Positions 52,918 to 62,389 are shown, counted from the stretch's first letter. The stretch: 64,000 nucleotides of DNA from Abditibacteriaceae bacterium (GCA_019239895.1 JAFAZH010000036.1:149960-213959), one strand, 5' to 3'. A program made the numbers and translations. Notes: generated by a model not told the origin, from the sequence alone.

Positions 52918-53694
52918 TTAGCAGTAAAAGTTGCTCGCTTGCGCGGCTCTTGCCATTGCTGCAAATGTTGCCCCATCAGTTATTGATCGGGCGATAAAAT
53001 TCTGGGCAGCATGAGATAGTTGCTGCAATTCTAAATTTTCTGGTTGAGAGGCTGCAAGATTGATTATCTCTTGACATTGAACGATATGTCGCAAATGGCT
53101 TCTCCGAGCCTCATTCAGCGGCTCTCGGTCTAATCTTAGAATCTCAATGGTGAGCTTGCCCTGTGGATTGTCATTAATAGAATAAGGAATCTCTTGGCGA
53201 AAAGAGATATATTGTTCAGGGTCTTGTTCTGTGGGATTGATAAGTAATGGCTCTTCACCTGCAATGTTGTCACGATGTGAACGTGCTCTGGTTGTGGGAT
53301 GAGCAAGAGGAAAGTAATTCTTCTTGTATCGTTGGTTACAAGTCGAGCAAGAGAGTAGTAAGTTACTCCACTCGTAGGTGAGCCAGTAATAGCCAGGTTT
53401 AACTATCTTTTGTCTCTTTCCCTGACAAGATGCTGCTTTTGGCCGGAAATGTTCGACATCTCCATCGCCCCCAACTTTGGCTTCACAGAAGCAACACTTG
53501 CCGTGCTGGGCTTTGATGAGAGCCTCTTTTACGGAAGCGTGGCCATAGATGCCAACATCGAAATTGAAGGTGCGTTTGCCATTCTCATATTCGGCGCGGT
53601 GCTGATTATAGCTGCGACAAAGAGTCGCTCTCTTTGCCTTGCCCTTCGTGCGCAGAATGTTCGGAGTCTGGCGAGGCTTATTGATTTTAATCAC
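52918..53694 (-). CDS. ptuB: HNH endonuclease, PtuB-like (Septu antiphage partner)
   Basis: A 258-aa protein. The zinc/HNH core is visible: GKCCFCEAKVGGDGDVEHFRPK (Cys pair, then His and the catalytic region; only short parts quoted here) and SCSTCNQRYK with a second Cys pair. This C-x-x-C/EHFRPK/C-x-x-C pattern is characteristic of the HNH nucleases paired with AAA ATPases in Septu systems and in Ec78-type retrons. Its start overlaps the ATPase stop by 4 bases, so synthesis is coupled. No reverse transcriptase lies nearby, favouring a stand-alone Septu-type module. The gene is visibly AT-richer than its neighbours, a sign of transfer. Confidence 0.8.
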   Translation of the reverse strand: MIKINKPRQTPNILRTKGKAKRATLCRSYNQHRAEYENGKRTFNFDVGIYGHASVKEALIKAQHGKCCFCEAKVGGDGDVEHFRPKAASCQGKRQKIVKPGYYWLTYEWSNLLLSCSTCNQRYKKNYFPLAHPTTRARSHRDNIAGEEPLLINPTEQDPEQYISFRQEIPYSINDNPQGKLTIEILRLDREPLNEARRSHLRHIVQCQEIINLAASQPENLELQQLSHAAQNFIARSITDGATFAAMARAAQASNFYC

Positions 53695-55100
53695 TTGGCA
53701 CTGCCCTGACCATTCTTTAATGCAGCGGCAGCCCGGCGAATAATATCCATCGCTTCCATGTCTTCGGGTGTTTCGCCCGTTGGTAACTCTCCAATTTCTG
53801 CTTCTAATTCTTTCAACCTTGCTTTATCGGCTTTGGTTAATCGCGCTTTGCCTAAAATCTTGTTGCGCTCTTCCATTGCTTTATCTAACTGGGGCGGACG
53901 AGCACTTTCTAACCCAAACAGATCACTGGTTAGTACCTGGTCAACACGCCAACCTTCTATGGCTTTGACATCATTATCAATCACGACATGATCGCCTTCG
54001 CGCCGCAATAAGACAATATTTGCATCACTGGCTGCCTGCACCACGAGAGGGCTATGGGCTGTCACGATAAATTGTGTGTTCGGGAAAATTTCGGTCAAAG
54101 AGCTAATTAATTTGCGTTGCCACTGGGGATGCAAATGCAAATCTATTTCGTCCACTAAAACAACCGCAGGCTCGGCTAAAGGATTTTTACTTTTAGGGTA
54201 ACGCTCAAAAAGACGACTGGCTAAATCCACCATCCAAGCAATCAAGGTCTTATAACCCAAACTCAGGCTTTGAATGTGTACCCAGCCGTAGGGAGTCTCG
54301 ACTACTACTCGCGGTGTCAAATTGTTCTTATCTGGTTCTACAATTTGGATAGCAGTCACATCAGGTAGAATTTCTACAAGCACCGCTTGAATCTGATCTC
54401 GCTGTCTTGTTATCTGTCGCTGTAGGCTGGATTCTTTACTTGCTGCATAGTCAGCTTGGAGCAGCCATTCTTCCCCATTAATAAGTGGGGCATTATCAGA
54501 AAATAGGCTGGCAGTGGATTCTGTTTCTTCTTTGTCTACTAACGATGTAGCCCCCATGCGACGGGATGCTCCATACCCATAACAAATTAAACCACCAATA
54601 TTATGTTCTTCCGCTTCGATTCTGTTAAGCCCAATTGAATGAGAGTTTATTTTTTCTATCCCATAATTTTTCACAATCGTCCCTATTGCTGGACGGGATA
54701 TTTTGTTACCGTAATGAATATGAGCATTTACTCTAAATCTGGCAAAGAATGGCAAACTGGATGGAAAGTATCTGGTCGTATGTATTAATAAATTAAAATG
54801 CTGTGCAATTGGGTGACTCGCCATAAGTGGAGAAAAATAATCTTGCCCCTGGATCTTTTCTCGTCTGGGTTGCATAGCGGATAAGCATTGCAGTAAGCTC
54901 GTTTTTCCTACGCCATTGTCCCCAAGAATAACAGTCCAGCGTGCTGGTCTTCCATTTCCATCCGATAAGTCCAAAGTCTGCTCTGGGCCGAAACAACGGA
55001 AGTTACTGAGAGTAAGCGAGAGGAAATAAGCAGGGGGTGGTGGGGCATCCACTTGGGGGTGCTGTGTCCGCAATCCATTAGAATTTTCTTTGCGTGCCAC
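53691..55100 (-). CDS. ptuA: AAA-family ATPase, PtuA-like (Septu antiphage sensor)
   Basis: A 469-aa SMC/AAA-type ATPase with a GTG start. Walker A is LGDNGVGKTS near residue 60. The Walker B segment AVVLVDEIDLHLHPQWQ and the following TAHSPLVV switch belong to the ABC/SMC-like AAA group used in defence systems. The C-terminal helical tail (ERNKILGKARLTKADKARL, PTGETPEDMEAM) is typical of ATPases next to TIGR02646-like HNH nucleases. It probably senses phage infection and licenses the coupled HNH nuclease. Base composition is lower in GC than the flanking metabolic genes. Confidence 0.8.
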   Translation of the reverse strand: MARKENSNGLRTQHPQVDAPPPPAYFLSLTLSNFRCFGPEQTLDLSDGNGRPARWTVILGDNGVGKTSLLQCLSAMQPRREKIQGQDYFSPLMASHPIAQHFNLLIHTTRYFPSSLPFFARFRVNAHIHYGNKISRPAIGTIVKNYGIEKINSHSIGLNRIEAEEHNIGGLICYGYGASRRMGATSLVDKEETESTASLFSDNAPLINGEEWLLQADYAASKESSLQRQITRQRDQIQAVLVEILPDVTAIQIVEPDKNNLTPRVVVETPYGWVHIQSLSLGYKTLIAWMVDLASRLFERYPKSKNPLAEPAVVLVDEIDLHLHPQWQRKLISSLTEIFPNTQFIVTAHSPLVVQAASDANIVLLRREGDHVVIDNDVKAIEGWRVDQVLTSDLFGLESARPPQLDKAMEERNKILGKARLTKADKARLKELEAEIGELPTGETPEDMEAMDIIRRAAAALKNGQGSAK

Positions 55101-55161
55101 GTTTATGCCTCAGCTTTAATGAACAATCTAAAAGCAGTTTATTCGATTGGTTGAACTGTTA

Positions 55162-56697
55162 TCACGCTTTGTTACTCTCTTCTTTGAGGGATGCTTTGAG
55201 CACTTTGCCAGAGGGGTTACGGGGTAAGCCTGTACTGAATTCAATCACTTGCGGCACTTTGTAGGTGGCGAGGCGTTCCATACAGTGTTTCTTCACATCG
55301 CGCACGGTGAGGCTGGCTTCGGGTAGGGGCACGATGACAGCTTTGACTAATTCGCCCAGATAAGAGCGCACGCCAGTGGCCGGGATGCCGACGACGGCGA
55401 CTTCTTTAACGCCTTCTAAGGAGAGGATGCAACGTTCGACTTCGAGGGCGAAGACGTTTTCTCCGGCCACGATGATCATTTCTTTCTTGCGGCCTTCGAG
55501 GTAAACAAAGCCATCTTCATCCACGCGGGCTAAGTCGCCGGTATTGAACCACTGGCCGTCAGGCGTGATGGCGTCTTGCAGCAGTTCAGGCCGGTTCCAG
55601 TAGCCGCGAATGGTGTTCTCGCGGTGGATATGCAGGATACCGATTTCGTCGAAGTCGCATTCCCCGCCGTCTTCACGCAGAATCTTCATGCCAACATCGG
55701 GTAGAGTTTTGCCAATACTATCGGCGTGGCTGACAGCGGCATTGGAGGGCGTAATGTGCGTCAGGGAAATGGTTTCAGTCAGACCGAAGAAATTATGCAG
55801 GCGTGCGTGCGGGAATAACTCAGCCAGTCGTTCAATAGTTCTCACTGGCATAGGGGAGCCGCTATAGCCAATCATGCGCAGGCAACGCAGGTCGCGCTCG
55901 GCAATGTCGGGCAGGGAAACCACCATGTGGTGAAAGGTGGGAGCCGAGAGAAAGTTGGTAACGCGCTCGCGCTCGATAATGTCCACCACTTCGCGTGGGT
56001 CGGGTCGGGGTGCGACCACCACAGTCGCGCCTAAGTAGACACTCGAAGGCACGACGCTATAAAGCCCCACCACATGAAAAAGTGGCACGAGCAAGAGGTT
56101 GATGTCTTCGTGTCGCCAGCTAAAGGGAATGACCGTGTTCTTGATGTTAAATAATAAATCGGCGTGGCGCATCATCGCGCCTTTGGGCACGCCGGTGGTG
56201 CCGGAAGTGTGGGCGATGATGGCAATAGCCTCAGTATCTACGGCAACCGGGGCGACCGGTTCGGCCTCTAATGCCGCACTGAAAGCTTCAACGCCCTCGA
56301 CTTCCACACCAATGAGTTTTGAGGTTGATGGCACAGCGGGGGCCACATCCGACCACACTTGATGATGGACAAAGGTGACTTTCGGTTCTATGTTGTTGAA
56401 GACATAAGCCATCTCGGTCTGTCCCAGACGGAAGTTCACCGGAGCAAGGATAGCTCCCACTCGCAGCGTGGCCCAGTATGCAATGTAGAACTCCCAACAG
56501 TTAGGCATGGCGACAGCGATGCGGTCGCCGGGTTGCACACCCATCAGTTGCAGCCGCCCGGCCAGCCGCGCAATATCCGCATCTAAGGCGCGATAGGTGT
56601 GGCGCTGCCCATCCATTACGACAGCCGTTTTATTAGGGAATTTGCTGACGGTATTGGCCCAGACATCGGTCAGGGTGTGCAGAGGCAGACCAGGCAT
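55162..56697 (-). CDS. AMP-dependent acyl-CoA synthetase/ligase (long-chain fatty acid type)
   Basis: A 511-aa ANL-superfamily enzyme that activates a carboxylic acid to its CoA thioester via an acyl-AMP. The ATP loop is HTSGTTGVPKGAM, and A5 is NFFGLTE. The C-terminal domain begins after WFNTGDLARVDEDGF, with the hinge and GRKKEMIIVAGENV, and the catalytic Lys is in PSGKVLK. Length matches 4-coumarate- or fatty-acid-type ligases. Monocistronic between the defence module and a secreted protein gene. Confidence 0.92.
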   Translation of the reverse strand: MPGLPLHTLTDVWANTVSKFPNKTAVVMDGQRHTYRALDADIARLAGRLQLMGVQPGDRIAVAMPNCWEFYIAYWATLRVGAILAPVNFRLGQTEMAYVFNNIEPKVTFVHHQVWSDVAPAVPSTSKLIGVEVEGVEAFSAALEAEPVAPVAVDTEAIAIIAHTSGTTGVPKGAMMRHADLLFNIKNTVIPFSWRHEDINLLLVPLFHVVGLYSVVPSSVYLGATVVVAPRPDPREVVDIIERERVTNFLSAPTFHHMVVSLPDIAERDLRCLRMIGYSGSPMPVRTIERLAELFPHARLHNFFGLTETISLTHITPSNAAVSHADSIGKTLPDVGMKILREDGGECDFDEIGILHIHRENTIRGYWNRPELLQDAITPDGQWFNTGDLARVDEDGFVYLEGRKKEMIIVAGENVFALEVERCILSLEGVKEVAVVGIPATGVRSYLGELVKAVIVPLPEASLTVRDVKKHCMERLATYKVPQVIEFSTGLPRNPSGKVLKASLKEESNKA

Positions 56698-56722
56698 AGA
56701 AACGTGTTATTCTCCCGTTGTC

Positions 56723-57619
56723 TTAGGGTGCTGCGGGTGTCGTGGGTGTGGCGGGTTGTGCCTTGCCAGCGATTTGTTGCCAGTGTGCTGTCATTTGCAT
56801 CTTCATTGTGCCCTGACTAACCATGTCTATCACATGGCCTGCGGATTTGGTCTGACCCTTAGCAGTGAGTGGGCCAGTTGCTATTAAGGCGAGGGGCCGC
56901 TGAATATCCAGGGCATGATAAAGATCACCGCTCAACTTCATTTCCATCTTCATTGGTGAATTCGCCAGATTTCCTACAACATCAATGCTAATCTGAATAT
57001 GGGCGCTCTGGTGGCCTGCATAGGTTACGATTTCCAGCAGCTTACCCGTAACGGTGGCTTTCTCCGCTCCGCCCATTGAATGGGCCAGGCTTTTGGCGTC
57101 TGCTGTCCACTCATCACCCAGGGCCACCTCATGATCGGGATAAATCTCATCCTGTGCATTGTCCAGGGCATCCATTAAGTCTTTACGGTCTTTGGGGCTA
57201 AGCTGACCCGCCGCAGTGGTGACATTAACCTGCTGGCCCTCCCGCCGCACCGTAACGGTTTTTCCTTCCAGAGAAGAAGTAGTCTGTTTAGGTTTCGCTC
57301 CGGGTTCAGTATCAAGCGCATGGGCCACGCTATAAACGCGGCGGATGGCGGTTGATTTGCCAGCTTCGTCTACGGCTAAAACGGTTTCCTGATACTTCTC
57401 CCGTTGGCGATTGCCAAAGAGCATCGGTGGCAACTGCTGGCCTTCGGTTGTCGCCAACATTTTGAGGCTCATTTCCATTGTAGATTCATTATCGGAAACA
57501 TCCCCTGCCGCGTGTGTGTCTTTTAATTGATATTTGTCTTGCGCCAGAGCCGAAGTGGTGGCCAGTGCGACCGTGAGCAGGCAAAGGATGGTGCTGCGCC
57601 GGTGAGGAAAGTAAATCAT
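56723..57619 (-). CDS. Secreted protein of unknown function (DUF6263-like)
   Basis: A 298-aa protein with a signal peptide (ILCLLTVALATTSALAQ, about 11-27). The body is beta-rich, and the motif YPDHEVALGDEW at about 160-171 recurs as YPEHEVGIGDSW in the 61277-62389 protein, so the two belong to one family. A Pro/Thr/Ala tail closes it. The family is widespread with no established function; periplasmic or outer-membrane-associated. Confidence 0.7.
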   Translation of the reverse strand: MIYFPHRRSTILCLLTVALATTSALAQDKYQLKDTHAAGDVSDNESTMEMSLKMLATTEGQQLPPMLFGNRQREKYQETVLAVDEAGKSTAIRRVYSVAHALDTEPGAKPKQTTSSLEGKTVTVRREGQQVNVTTAAGQLSPKDRKDLMDALDNAQDEIYPDHEVALGDEWTADAKSLAHSMGGAEKATVTGKLLEIVTYAGHQSAHIQISIDVVGNLANSPMKMEMKLSGDLYHALDIQRPLALIATGPLTAKGQTKSAGHVIDMVSQGTMKMQMTAHWQQIAGKAQPATPTTPAAP

Positions 57620-57700
57620 GTATGCTCCTGGGTGGCATGAATAAAGAGAGTTGACAATATTATATAGCGATTCAGGCGATTGCGGGGCAGCTTGAAGTGC

Positions 57701-57741
57701 AAAAACAACAGCGTCAGGAATTTTCCTGACGCTGTTGTTTT
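57701..57741 (-). terminator. Intrinsic terminator downstream of the 58592 gene
   Basis: AACAACAGCGTCAGGAA pairs perfectly with TTCCTGACGCTGTTGTT around a short AT centre, with A-rich and T-rich flanks on both strands. It can terminate in both directions. Confidence 0.85.
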
Positions 57742-57758
57742 CTCTTTAGTCGCTTATA

Positions 57759-58592
57759 TTAGTTCACAATGTGGCGACGCGGTGGCTCGAAGTGAGGATA
57801 CTCCTGGTTATTCAGAGTCTCTTTGCGCTTCATATTAGACAGGCCAAAGCCGAGTCCCACGCCCAACAATGAGGCCAAAACCCCTAAGCCAAACGGCAGC
57901 ATATTGTTGCCGGTGGCAGGCGCAGTCGCGGCGGGGGCTGCTGCCGGAGCCACTGGTGCTAAAGCTGCTACGGGCTGCGCGGTAGCTGGCTGCATGGCTA
58001 CGGGTTGGGCGGTAGCGGGTTTTGCGGCTAGGACATGCTTAACGACTGGTGCGGCGGCAACAGCGGCTAAGGGCGCGGCTGCGGCTACATAATGTGGTTT
58101 GACGGCAGTGTTATGCGCCACATGCAATGCCGGGTGATAAGGATAGCGGTGCAGAGATGGCGTATAGCGGTAGTGATGCGCTACCGGATGGTAGGAGCGG
58201 CTGTAGCTGTGATGGTAGCTCCTATAAGATGTGGGGCGGCTATAACGATAGGGCAACGCGCTGTTATAGCGATAGGAACTGGCCGGGCTGGAATATGAGC
58301 TATACGAGTTAGAGTAAGACGGCGTATAGCGATAAGCCTGATACTGCCGCTCTTTCTTTTTCTCTTTGCGATATTTCAGGTAAGCCAAACCCGTCGCTAC
58401 GCCGCCAATAAGGGCGGTGTTCTTTTTATGTTTGAGCAGGCCATAGCCTGTGACGACACCTGCGCCAATGGCTAAGTCGCGCCAGAGCTTGGAGCCTGCA
58501 TGAGCCGGGGGAGTGCCCACTCCGCCCAGGGTAGTGCCTGCAAAAGCGACTAAAGTTCCGAGTGCAATTCCACGATGATTTGTAATTTGCAT
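57759..58592 (-). CDS. Unknown Tyr/Ser/His-rich exported protein
   Basis: A 277-aa protein. The start at 58592 (MQITNHRGIALGTLVAFAGT) follows AAAGGATG; an in-frame upstream start is rejected. A signal-like N-terminus and glycine-zipper segments (AIGAGVVTGYGLL, TALIGGVATGLAYLKY) are followed by a segment of about 80 residues rich in Tyr, Ser, Arg and His (SYSNSYSSYSSPASSYRY). Next comes an Ala/Pro-rich repeat region (QPVAMQPATAQPVAALAPV) and one C-terminal hydrophobic helix (LPFGLGVLASLLGVGLGFGL). Its composition suggests a cell-envelope, possibly surface-exposed, protein. Function unknown. Confidence 0.65.
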   Translation of the reverse strand: MQITNHRGIALGTLVAFAGTTLGGVGTPPAHAGSKLWRDLAIGAGVVTGYGLLKHKKNTALIGGVATGLAYLKYRKEKKKERQYQAYRYTPSYSNSYSSYSSPASSYRYNSALPYRYSRPTSYRSYHHSYSRSYHPVAHHYRYTPSLHRYPYHPALHVAHNTAVKPHYVAAAAPLAAVAAAPVVKHVLAAKPATAQPVAMQPATAQPVAALAPVAPAAAPAATAPATGNNMLPFGLGVLASLLGVGLGFGLSNMKRKETLNNQEYPHFEPPRRHIVN

Positions 58593-58822
58593 GGTCTTTT
58601 CATCCTTTCTATTCTGCTGCACCACATAATAGGCAAATGCAATGCCGCAATTTACAACTTCAACCGACAATTATGTTTTAGGGACGGGTGCGGTAAACTT
58701 TTGTTCTATAAAATCGTCCTAAGCAGTAATTTTCTTGCACCAACGCCCTTTTGATGGCATAAAAGTGGATAATATTACTGAAGTGTCAGGCTCAGCCGGG
58801 TTCTTAGAGGAAGCGACGCGCT

Positions 58823-60163
58823 ATGACCACAACTAACATCGCTAACGCTTTAGCCCCTGCCACCCCCCTGCAAGACGGCGCTTTTATCCTGGATGAAGTG
58901 CTGGGCGAGGGCGGCTTTGGCATCACCTACCGGGCGCACGAAATCCGCCTTAACCGCCTGGTTGCTATCAAAGAGTTCTTCCCCACTGGTTGCGCCAGAG
59001 CTGAAAATCAGGTGCAGTTTCCAGGCGACATGAGCGAGCGCGAGCAGCACGAAGCGCGGCATAACTTCCTGAACGAAGCGCGCATTCTGGCTCGCCTGCG
59101 TCACCCGCACATTGTTGGTGTCTACACCACTTTTGAAGAAAACAACACGGCCTACATGGTCATGGAGTATCTTGAAGGCCAGACCCTCCAGGAAATGGTG
59201 CAGGAGTCGGCAGACCCCGCCAGTCCTAAGCGGCCACTGCCAGAAAGTGAAGCCTTAGATTATATTGAACAGGTGGGCGATGCGTTGCGCTTAGTGCATA
59301 ACGCCCACTTGATCCACCGTGACGTGAAGCCGGAGAATATCGTGGTATGCCATGATGGTCGTGCGGTTTTGCTAGACTTTGGCTTGAACAAAGAACTGGG
59401 AGACCCCGCCAGCCACAGCACGATGCGTTTGACCTCGGCTATCCGCTTCGGCTCCCCCGGCTACTCGCCCCCGGAACAGTACGGCAAGCAACAGCGATTT
59501 GGCCCTTATACCGATATTTATGCTCTGGGAGCGACTTTATATTATGTGCTGACGGGAGAAGTCCCTCTTGAAGCTCCTGAGCGGAGTTACGGCGATGATC
59601 TGGTGGCGGTGCGCTCTTTAAATCCTAAAGTGAGCCAGGAAGTAAACGATGCGGTGATGTGGGCTTTGGAATTAAAAGGCGATAACAGGCCGCAGACAGT
59701 GCAAGAGTTTGTTAAGGCACTCCAGGTTGGTCGAGTAGCCGCGGCTGCCCCGGAACAGCGCCAATCGGCACCTTCAGCCTTAGTATCTTCACCGCAGAAC
59801 TTAGCGGCTACACCCATGCAAGGCGTGACCTACGCCCCTGCACCACTCTTAGCGCGTTCTGCCCAGCAAACCGCCAGCGCCTCATTGTCTAATCCTTCCT
59901 CTGCCGCGCCCGTCCCCCGCGCACAAAATAGACAAGTTGCCCCCGTGGTTGCGCAGGTGCCACAACGAGTCTATTTGCACTTCAAAACTGGCCTTCTGGA
60001 GATATTGCCGCGCCTGGCCGTCATTGTCGCTCTGCTGGCCTTAGCTATCTTTTTTGCTAAAAGTCAGCAGCCTCAAAAGGTACGTCATCTCAAAGGCAAC
60101 GGAATGGGAGTTGTTGCGCCACCCAAACATAAGGCCGTAACTCACTACCGGCACAAGCATTAA
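58823..60163 (+). CDS. Ser/Thr protein kinase (PknB-type) with C-terminal membrane helix
   Basis: A 446-aa eukaryote-like kinase. The Gly loop is GEGGFGITY (28-36), Lys in VAIK is K50, HRD is 165-167 (HRDVKPENI), DFG is 185-187, and PEQYG stands in for the APE motif. All catalytic residues are present. After an Ala/Pro/Ser linker, one helix (LAVIVALLALAIFFA, about 393-408) anchors the protein, and a basic tail follows. There is no obvious extracellular sensor domain after the helix, so ligand sensing is unlikely. Confidence 0.92.
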   Translation: MTTTNIANALAPATPLQDGAFILDEVLGEGGFGITYRAHEIRLNRLVAIKEFFPTGCARAENQVQFPGDMSEREQHEARHNFLNEARILARLRHPHIVGVYTTFEENNTAYMVMEYLEGQTLQEMVQESADPASPKRPLPESEALDYIEQVGDALRLVHNAHLIHRDVKPENIVVCHDGRAVLLDFGLNKELGDPASHSTMRLTSAIRFGSPGYSPPEQYGKQQRFGPYTDIYALGATLYYVLTGEVPLEAPERSYGDDLVAVRSLNPKVSQEVNDAVMWALELKGDNRPQTVQEFVKALQVGRVAAAAPEQRQSAPSALVSSPQNLAATPMQGVTYAPAPLLARSAQQTASASLSNPSSAAPVPRAQNRQVAPVVAQVPQRVYLHFKTGLLEILPRLAVIVALLALAIFFAKSQQPQKVRHLKGNGMGVVAPPKHKAVTHYRHKH

Positions 60164-60182
60164 TAGCTTTGACCATAAAGAG

Positions 60183-60440
60183 CACCACCCGCCGCTAAAG
60201 CAGCGGGCTGAACGGGCAAGCCCCCTAAACGGGGCTGTAGGACGACTGTAGCCCGGTTATGACTTTTGATTCTCTAATGACTTAAAGGGAGAAAACCCTC
60301 CCCCAGCCCCTCCCGTTGGAGGGGAGTTTGCTTCCTCCCCCGCTGGGGAGGTCAGGTGGGGGTGCATTGAGTCATTACATTGTCAAACATCATCACCGGG
60401 CTTTTGCTCGTCAGCCCGCTACTTTAAGCGGCGGGTCTGC
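60183..60440. repeat. Large nested inverted-repeat region
   Basis: CCCGCCGCTAAAGCAGCGGG near 60188 pairs with the complement around 60417-60436 (CCCGCTACTTTAAGCGGCGG). GTAGCCCGGTTATGAC pairs loosely with ATCATCACCGGGCT. In the middle, CCCTCCCCCAGCCCCTCCCG and GGGGAGGTCAGGTGGGGG form another element. At least two different repeat families are stacked here between the kinase and exonuclease genes. Confidence 0.7.
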
Positions 60441-60441
60441 C

Positions 60442-61206
60442 TTAATACAGCTCAAAAGTGGCCATCACTGGCGCGTGGTCGCTGGTGCCTACCTCAGCTA
60501 ATACGGGACAAGAGGTAGCACTTTTTGCGATGTCTTGGCTGGCTAAAATATAATCGAGCCGCCACCCGATGTTGCGTTGCCGCATGTTGCGCCACGGTGC
60601 CCACCAGGTAAACATACGGTCATTATCCGGGGCAAGACTGCGCCCTACATCCACCAAACCTTTGTCTAAGATGCCGCCAAACAACTTGCGCTCATCGGGC
60701 CGTTGGCCAATTGTCAGTTTCCGCTCCTGAGGATGCACATCTTGGAGCGTGTGCGCTACGTTAAAGTCACCACATACAATCAGGTTGAGTCCAGCTTTAT
60801 GGGTTGCCACCACGTATTCTTGTAAGGCGTGCATGAACTCCACTTTGGCATTGAAGTCTTTGCCGCCATTGGGCACATAGACCGCTGCAATCGCCAGCTC
60901 TCCTACCACCGCTTGCACGATGCGGTTCTCAAAGTCGAAAGTAGGATGGCTAAACTGCGGTTCTTGTGGAAAGGCTTGATGGCGCATTAATAACGCCACT
61001 CCTGAATAACCGCCAGAGCCATGCCAGTAGCGCCAGTAGCCCGGTAAGTTATGCACCTGAGCTGGAATTTGTGCCGGTGCCGCTTTAATCTCTTGCAGAC
61101 AAATAGCATCGGGTTGATCGCGCTCCACCCACTCGCTAAATTGAGTTTGCCGGGCGCGAATGCCATTTACATTCCAGGTGGCTATGGTTAGAGATTTATT
61201 AGACAT
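60442..61206 (-). CDS. xthA: Exodeoxyribonuclease III
   Basis: A 254-aa AP endonuclease/3'-5' exonuclease in base excision repair. The start at 61206 gives MSNKSLTIATWNVNGIRARQ, the standard N-terminus; an upstream extension is rejected. Motifs: CLQEIKA (metal Glu), AAVYVPNGG, VCGDFNVAH (Asp/Asn), GWRLDYIL and SDHAPVMA (catalytic His). Length is normal. Divergent from the secreted gene at 61277, with 70 bases between. Confidence 0.96.
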   Translation of the reverse strand: MSNKSLTIATWNVNGIRARQTQFSEWVERDQPDAICLQEIKAAPAQIPAQVHNLPGYWRYWHGSGGYSGVALLMRHQAFPQEPQFSHPTFDFENRIVQAVVGELAIAAVYVPNGGKDFNAKVEFMHALQEYVVATHKAGLNLIVCGDFNVAHTLQDVHPQERKLTIGQRPDERKLFGGILDKGLVDVGRSLAPDNDRMFTWWAPWRNMRQRNIGWRLDYILASQDIAKSATSCPVLAEVGTSDHAPVMATFELY

Positions 61207-61276
61207 TCCGTTATAATAGGAGCAACTTTGCCTGATTCTAAATTGTAGTCTACATGACCATGAGGAGAAACTTATT

Positions 61277-62389
61277 ATGAAGCCATTACTCCCGTTAAGT
61301 GCCATGCTACTGCTGACTAGTGCCGCAACGCTAACCCGTGCCCAAGATCAAACTGCACCTGCGACCACAGGGTCTACCACGGCTGCTCCTGATAGTACCA
61401 GTCCTTCGGCTACCACAAATAGCACCGATAAAGTTTTGTTACGGCTTCATTTACAAAGCGGGCAAAATTACTTGATGCGACAGACTACTAACAGCAAGGT
61501 AACGCAGATACTACCGCAGATGGGAACAACGCCGCCCCAGCGCATGGATTTAACGACGATAAACTCTATAGCCATGCTCTATGCAGTGCAGCAAGTAGAT
61601 GCTAATGGCACGGCGGCTGTCAAAGTCAGCTACCGTTCTATTCAGGTAAAGTTTAGTGGTAAAATGGGCCAGCAACCGATGCCATACACGACCTATGACT
61701 CCGACCACCCTGGCAAGAGTGCTTCGCCAATCGCTACGATCTATAAAGCCCTGATAGGACAGAGTGTCTCCATGAAAATCTCTTCTGATGGGCACATCTC
61801 TGATATCCAAGGTTTGACCAACATTAAAAAGCGACTACTGAGTTCAATGAATAGCCTGTCTGGTGGCAAAGAGGCATCTGCCGCTGTGTCTAAAATGATG
61901 GGTGCTTTTCTGGATGATCGGACTTTCAAGGCATCAATGGAGAAAATGACAGCGACCTACCCTGAGCATGAAGTTGGGATAGGCGATTCCTGGCCCTTTC
62001 AATTGACTCTACCAGAACAGTTACCATTGGTAGTTAAGGGCATCCGCACCCTCAAAGAGCGCAAGGATGGGATAGCTTACATAGAGGAAAAAGGCAATAT
62101 ACAACTCAATGCCAATAAACCTTTGATGACCGTCAATCATTTGGACTTGATTTATCATCTGGGCGGGACGCAAACCGGAATGACTCAATTAGATGAAGCT
62201 ACTGGCTTTGTGGGCAAAGCCACAATGGAGCAGCGTTTTTCCGGGACGATTACGATGACTGGTATGGATACATTAAAAACCCCTCTGCGTCAGTCAAAGG
62301 TCGCCCTGCCCCATAGCGCAAGCTACCCTCTTTATAGCAAAACCACAATACAAATTACCACGGAACCGTTCAAGCCAGCGGGTTTATGA
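61277..62389 (+). CDS. Secreted protein of unknown function (DUF6263-like), second member
   Basis: A 370-aa protein. GAGGAGA precedes the ATG. A signal peptide ending near LTRAQD (20-25) and a Ser/Thr/Pro linker precede a beta-rich body. YPEHEVGIGDSW near residue 230 matches YPDHEVALGDEW in 56723-57619, and both proteins continue with a similar beta-strand pattern, so they are paralogues. The 3' end overlaps the convergent small gene at 62384 by 6 bases. Confidence 0.7.
   Translation: MKPLLPLSAMLLLTSAATLTRAQDQTAPATTGSTTAAPDSTSPSATTNSTDKVLLRLHLQSGQNYLMRQTTNSKVTQILPQMGTTPPQRMDLTTINSIAMLYAVQQVDANGTAAVKVSYRSIQVKFSGKMGQQPMPYTTYDSDHPGKSASPIATIYKALIGQSVSMKISSDGHISDIQGLTNIKKRLLSSMNSLSGGKEASAAVSKMMGAFLDDRTFKASMEKMTATYPEHEVGIGDSWPFQLTLPEQLPLVVKGIRTLKERKDGIAYIEEKGNIQLNANKPLMTVNHLDLIYHLGGTQTGMTQLDEATGFVGKATMEQRFSGTITMTGMDTLKTPLRQSKVALPHSASYPLYSKTTIQITTEPFKPAGL

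Noticed and set aside
52918..55100. Retron of the Ec78 type
   Set aside because: The ATPase and HNH genes match retron accessory proteins, but no reverse transcriptase gene exists nearby.
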